Below, in pieces: positions 61,401 through 64,000 of a stretch of 64,000 nt of DNA. A program made the translations under genes and the position numbers. The DNA comes from Apodemus sylvaticus (Eukaryota > Chordata > Mammalia > Rodentia > Muridae), in NCBI RefSeq assembly GCF_947179515.1, contig NC_067477.1:145428465-145492464 (forward strand). The letters run 5' to 3'. The notes under the pieces were generated by a model that was not told the origin of the DNA, searched no databases, and was given only the letters and a program-made list of their open reading frames with translations. Within the stretch, counting starts at the first letter, position 1, and every line of letters starts with the position of its first letter.

Positions 61401-64000
61401 ACATATTCTTTCGAGAGAAAACTCTCCTGTGCGTTCTCTTTTGGGCTACACGCTTAGACATACACGCAACGCCAAAGCTTTTCGAGTTACAACGTGTTGT
61501 TTAGGAAAAACAAGATAATTTCGCACGATGCGAGATTTCCATAAAACGTGGTTTTCTGAAAAATTTTGACGAAAGAAAGTTCTCCTGTGGGTTCTCTTTT
61601 GAGGCTACACGTTGAGACATACACGTCACACCAAATCTTTTCAAGTTACAACGTGTTGTTTAGGAGATACAAGCTAATTTTGTACGATGCGTTATTTCTT
61701 CTCATAAAGTGTTTCCAATAAGTACTTATTTGTCTTTACTCTGCAAAATTGTATTTCCTTATAACGTGGTATTCTTGCATATTCTTTCGAGAGAAAACTC
61801 TCCTGTGCCTTCTCTTTTGAGGCTCCACACTTACATATACACGCAACACCAAAGCTTTTCGAGTTACAACATGTTGTTTAGGAAAAAGAAGATGATTTCG
61901 CATGATGCGGGATTTCCTTAAAACGTGGTTTTCTGAAAAATTTTGAAGAAAGAAAATTCTCCTGTGGGTTCTCTTTCGAGGCTACACGTTTAGACATACA
62001 TGCCATACCAAATCTTTTCGAGTTACAACGTGTTGTTTAGGAGATACAAGCTAATTTTTTTCGATGCGTTAATTCGTCTCGTAAAGTGTTTCCAGTATGT
62101 AAGTATTTGTCTTTACTCTGCAACATTGTATTTCCTTATAACGTGGTATTCTTACATATTCTTTCGAGATAAAACTATCCTGTGCATTCTCTTTTGAGGT
62201 TACAAGCTTAGACACACACGCAACCCCAAAGCTTTTCGAGTTACAACGTGTTGTTTAGGAAAAACAAGATAATTTTGCACGATGCGAGATTTCCTTAAAA
62301 CCTGGTTTCTGACAAATTTTGATGAAAGAAAATTCTCTTGTGGGTTCTCTGTTGAGGCTACACGTTTAGACATACATGTCACACCAAATCTTTTAGAGTT
62401 ACAACGTGTTGTTTAGGAGATACAAGCTAATTTTGTACGAAGTGTTATTTCTTCTCGTAAAGGGTTTCCAATATGTACTTATTTGTCTTTACTCTGCATA
62501 ATTGTATTTCCTTATAACGTGGTTTTCTTACATAATCTTTCAAGAGAAAACTCTCCTGTGCCTTCTCTTTTGGGGCTACACGCGTACACATACACGCAAC
62601 ACCAAAGCTTTTCGAGTTACAACATGTTGTTTAGGAAAAAGTAGATGATTTCGCACGATGCGGGATTTCCTTGAAACGTGGTTTTCTGAAAAATTTTAAC
62701 GAAAGAAAATTCTCCTGTGGGTTCTCTTTTGAGGCTACTCGTTTAGACGAACATGCCACACCAAATCTTTTCGAGTTACAACGTGTTGTTTAGGAGATAC
62801 AAGCTAATTTTTTAGGATGTGTTAATTATTCTCGTAAAGTGTTTCCAAGACTTACGTATTTGTCTTTACTCTGCAACACTGTATTTCCTTATAACGTGGT
62901 ATTCTTACATATTCTTTCGAGAGAAATCTATCCCGTGCTTTCCCTTTTGTGGCTACACACTTAGACAAAGAGGCAACACCAAAGCTTTTCGAGTTACAAC
63001 GTGTTGTTTATGAAAAACAAGATAATTTCGCACGATGCAGGATTTCCTTAAAACGTAGTTTTCTGAAAAAATTTGACGAAAGAAAATTCTTCAGTGGGTT
63101 TTCTTTTGAGGCTACATGTTTAGACGTACACGCCACACCAATTCCTTTCGAGTTACCACATGTTGTTTAGGAGATACAACCTAATTTTGTATGATGCGTT
63201 ATTTCTTCTCGTAAAGTGTTTCCAATATGTACGTATTTGTCTTTACTCTGCAACACTTTATTTCCTTATAACGTTGTATTCTTACATATTCTTTCAAGAG
63301 AAAACTCTACTGTGCATTCTCTTTAGAGGCTACACACTTAGACATACACGCAACGCCAAAGCTTTTCGAGTTACAATGTGCTGTTTAGGAAAAACAAGAT
63401 AATTTCGCCCGATGCGAGATTTCCATAAAACGTGGTTGTCTGAAAAATGTTGAAGAAAGAAAGTTCTCCTGTAGGTTCTCTTTTGAGGCTACACATGTAG
63501 AGGTACGAGCCACACCAAATCTTTTCGAGTTAGAACGTGTTGTTTAGGAGATACAAGCTAATTTTGTACGATGCATTATTTCTTCTCTTAAAGTGTTTCC
63601 AATAGCATTTGTCTTTACTCTGAAACACTGTATTTCCTTATAACGTGGTATTATTACATATTCTTTCGAGAGAAAACTCTCCTGTGCGTTCTCTTTTGAG
63701 GCTACACGCTTAGACATACACGCAACACCAAAGGATTTCGAGTTACAACGTGTTGTTTAAGAAAAACAAGATAATTTCGCACGATGCGAGATTTCCTTAA
63801 AACGTGGTTTCTGACAAATTTTGATGAAATAAAATTCTTCTGTGGGTTCTCTTTTGAGGCTACACTTTTAGACATACACGTCACACCAAATCTTTTCAAG
63901 TTACAACGTGTTGTTTATGAGATACAAGGTAATTTTGTATGATGCGTAATTTCTTCTCGTAAAGTGTTTCCAATATGTACTTATTTGTCTTTACTCTGCA
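58420..64000 (+). repeat. Diverged satellite to the window edge
   Basis: About 15 dimers with no single clear period. A recurring mark is AGGAAAAAGAAGATGATTT (about 60,155 and 61,875, with a GTAGATGATTT form near 62,640); another is a TTTTGGGCTACACGC A unit (near 59,720 and 61,440). The first two copies of the AGATGATTT mark are 1,720 bp apart, not a whole number of dimers, in part because one B is missing at 61,269. No gene is seen. Confidence 0.85.
61052..61485 (+). repeat. Two A monomers in direct succession (missing B)
   Basis: An A monomer (61,052-61,268) that ends with the A-type CGCAACACCAAAGCTTTTCGA is followed at once by another A (61,269-61,485) starting AGGAGATACAAGTTAATTTT. Normal alternation would place a 159-bp B between them. 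B resumes at 61,486. Exchange between the like ends of A and B explains the loss. Confidence 0.92.

Larger units (their letters stand above)
1..64000. repeat. A/B dimeric satellite DNA array (whole window)
   Basis: Every stretch read is a diverged copy of one of two related monomers that alternate B-A-B-A. Both begin with a GTTACAACGTGTTGTTTAGG-like motif and end with a CCAAA-CTTTTCGA motif. Together they make a dimer of about 377 bp, so the window holds roughly 170 dimers. Copies differ by scattered substitutions and small indels. No unique sequence, gene, RNA gene or transposon was seen interrupting the array. Long uninterrupted arrays with higher-order structure and orientation switches are typical of plant centromeric or other heterochromatic satellites; the chromosomal position is inferred, not shown. 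No telomere-type repeat was noticed. I do not recognise the family by name. Confidence 0.97.
51705..64000 (+). repeat. Right satellite block, direct orientation
   Basis: All units again read B then A on the + strand to the window edge. The block contains an almost 1.9-kb tandem duplication, a 765-bp tandem duplication and one missing B monomer. Variants of its first 5 kb are shared with the end of the left block (23.04-23.80 kb), as expected if the two were once adjacent to the ends of the same segment. Confidence 0.95.

Noticed and set aside
1..64000. CRISPR array
   Set aside because: Repeats are 159-218 bp with no short-repeat/unique-spacer structure, and no cas-like genes are present.
1..64000. 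rDNA, 5S or tRNA gene cluster
   Set aside because: The unit lacks recognisable rRNA, 5S or tRNA sequence such as A and B box promoters in the right arrangement, or a clover-leaf fold.
1..64000. Transposable element, LTRs or target-site duplications
   Set aside because: No coding remnants, terminal inverted repeats or primer-binding sites were seen. The large direct repeats are whole numbers of satellite units and are explained by unequal exchange.
1..64000. CENP-B box-like motif
   Set aside because: I looked for the TTCG-GGAA-CGGGA pattern in the consensus and saw none. TTTCGTCAAAATTT on the reverse strand shares only the first bases.

Overview
The whole 64 kb window is one tandem satellite DNA array. 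I see no protein gene, RNA gene, transposable element, CRISPR array or unique spacer in it. The basic unit is a dimer of about 377 bp. It is built from two related monomers, B (about 159 bp) and A (about 218 bp), which share their ends and middle; A carries an extra internal segment of about 59 bp. About 170 dimers fit in the window. The array is AT-rich (about 60% AT in one B monomer I counted), its consensus is rich in CpG, and many differences between copies are C-to-T or G-to-A changes at those CpGs.

This is the pattern of centromeric or other constitutive heterochromatin of a eukaryote, most likely a plant: long arrays, higher-order repeats, polarity switches and CpG decay. The species cannot be fixed from the sequence. 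From memory only, a short stretch at the monomer boundary (TCGAA, then TTG-TGT, then GTGTATG on the reverse strand) loosely resembles part of the Arabidopsis 178-bp centromere satellite, so a Brassicaceae origin is possible but unproven.

Layout: (1) 1-23,796, units on the + strand. It holds a higher-order repeat with an exact 6,816-bp spacing (starts at 4,019, 10,835 and 17,651), which resolves into a 15-dimer core (5,680 bp) plus 3-dimer duplications (about 1,136 bp) at different places in different copies. (2) 23,797 to about 51,704, all units inverted. It holds a 2.26-kb (6-dimer) higher-order family at 26-37 kb, a nearly perfect 3,092-bp tandem segmental duplication at 37,424-43,607, and a 4,159-bp supra-repeat at 44-51.7 kb. 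(3) About 51,705-64,000, units on + again, with 1.9-kb (5-dimer) and 765-bp (2-dimer) local duplications.

The two polarity switches fit one inversion of about 27.9 kb that lost roughly 80 bp at one breakpoint and 45 bp at the other. The right breakpoint is followed within 260 bp by two more deletion junctions. The short open reading frames spread over the window are repeated translations of the satellite, not genes. The interest here is structural: how a dimeric satellite has been copied, inverted and recombined at several nested scales.
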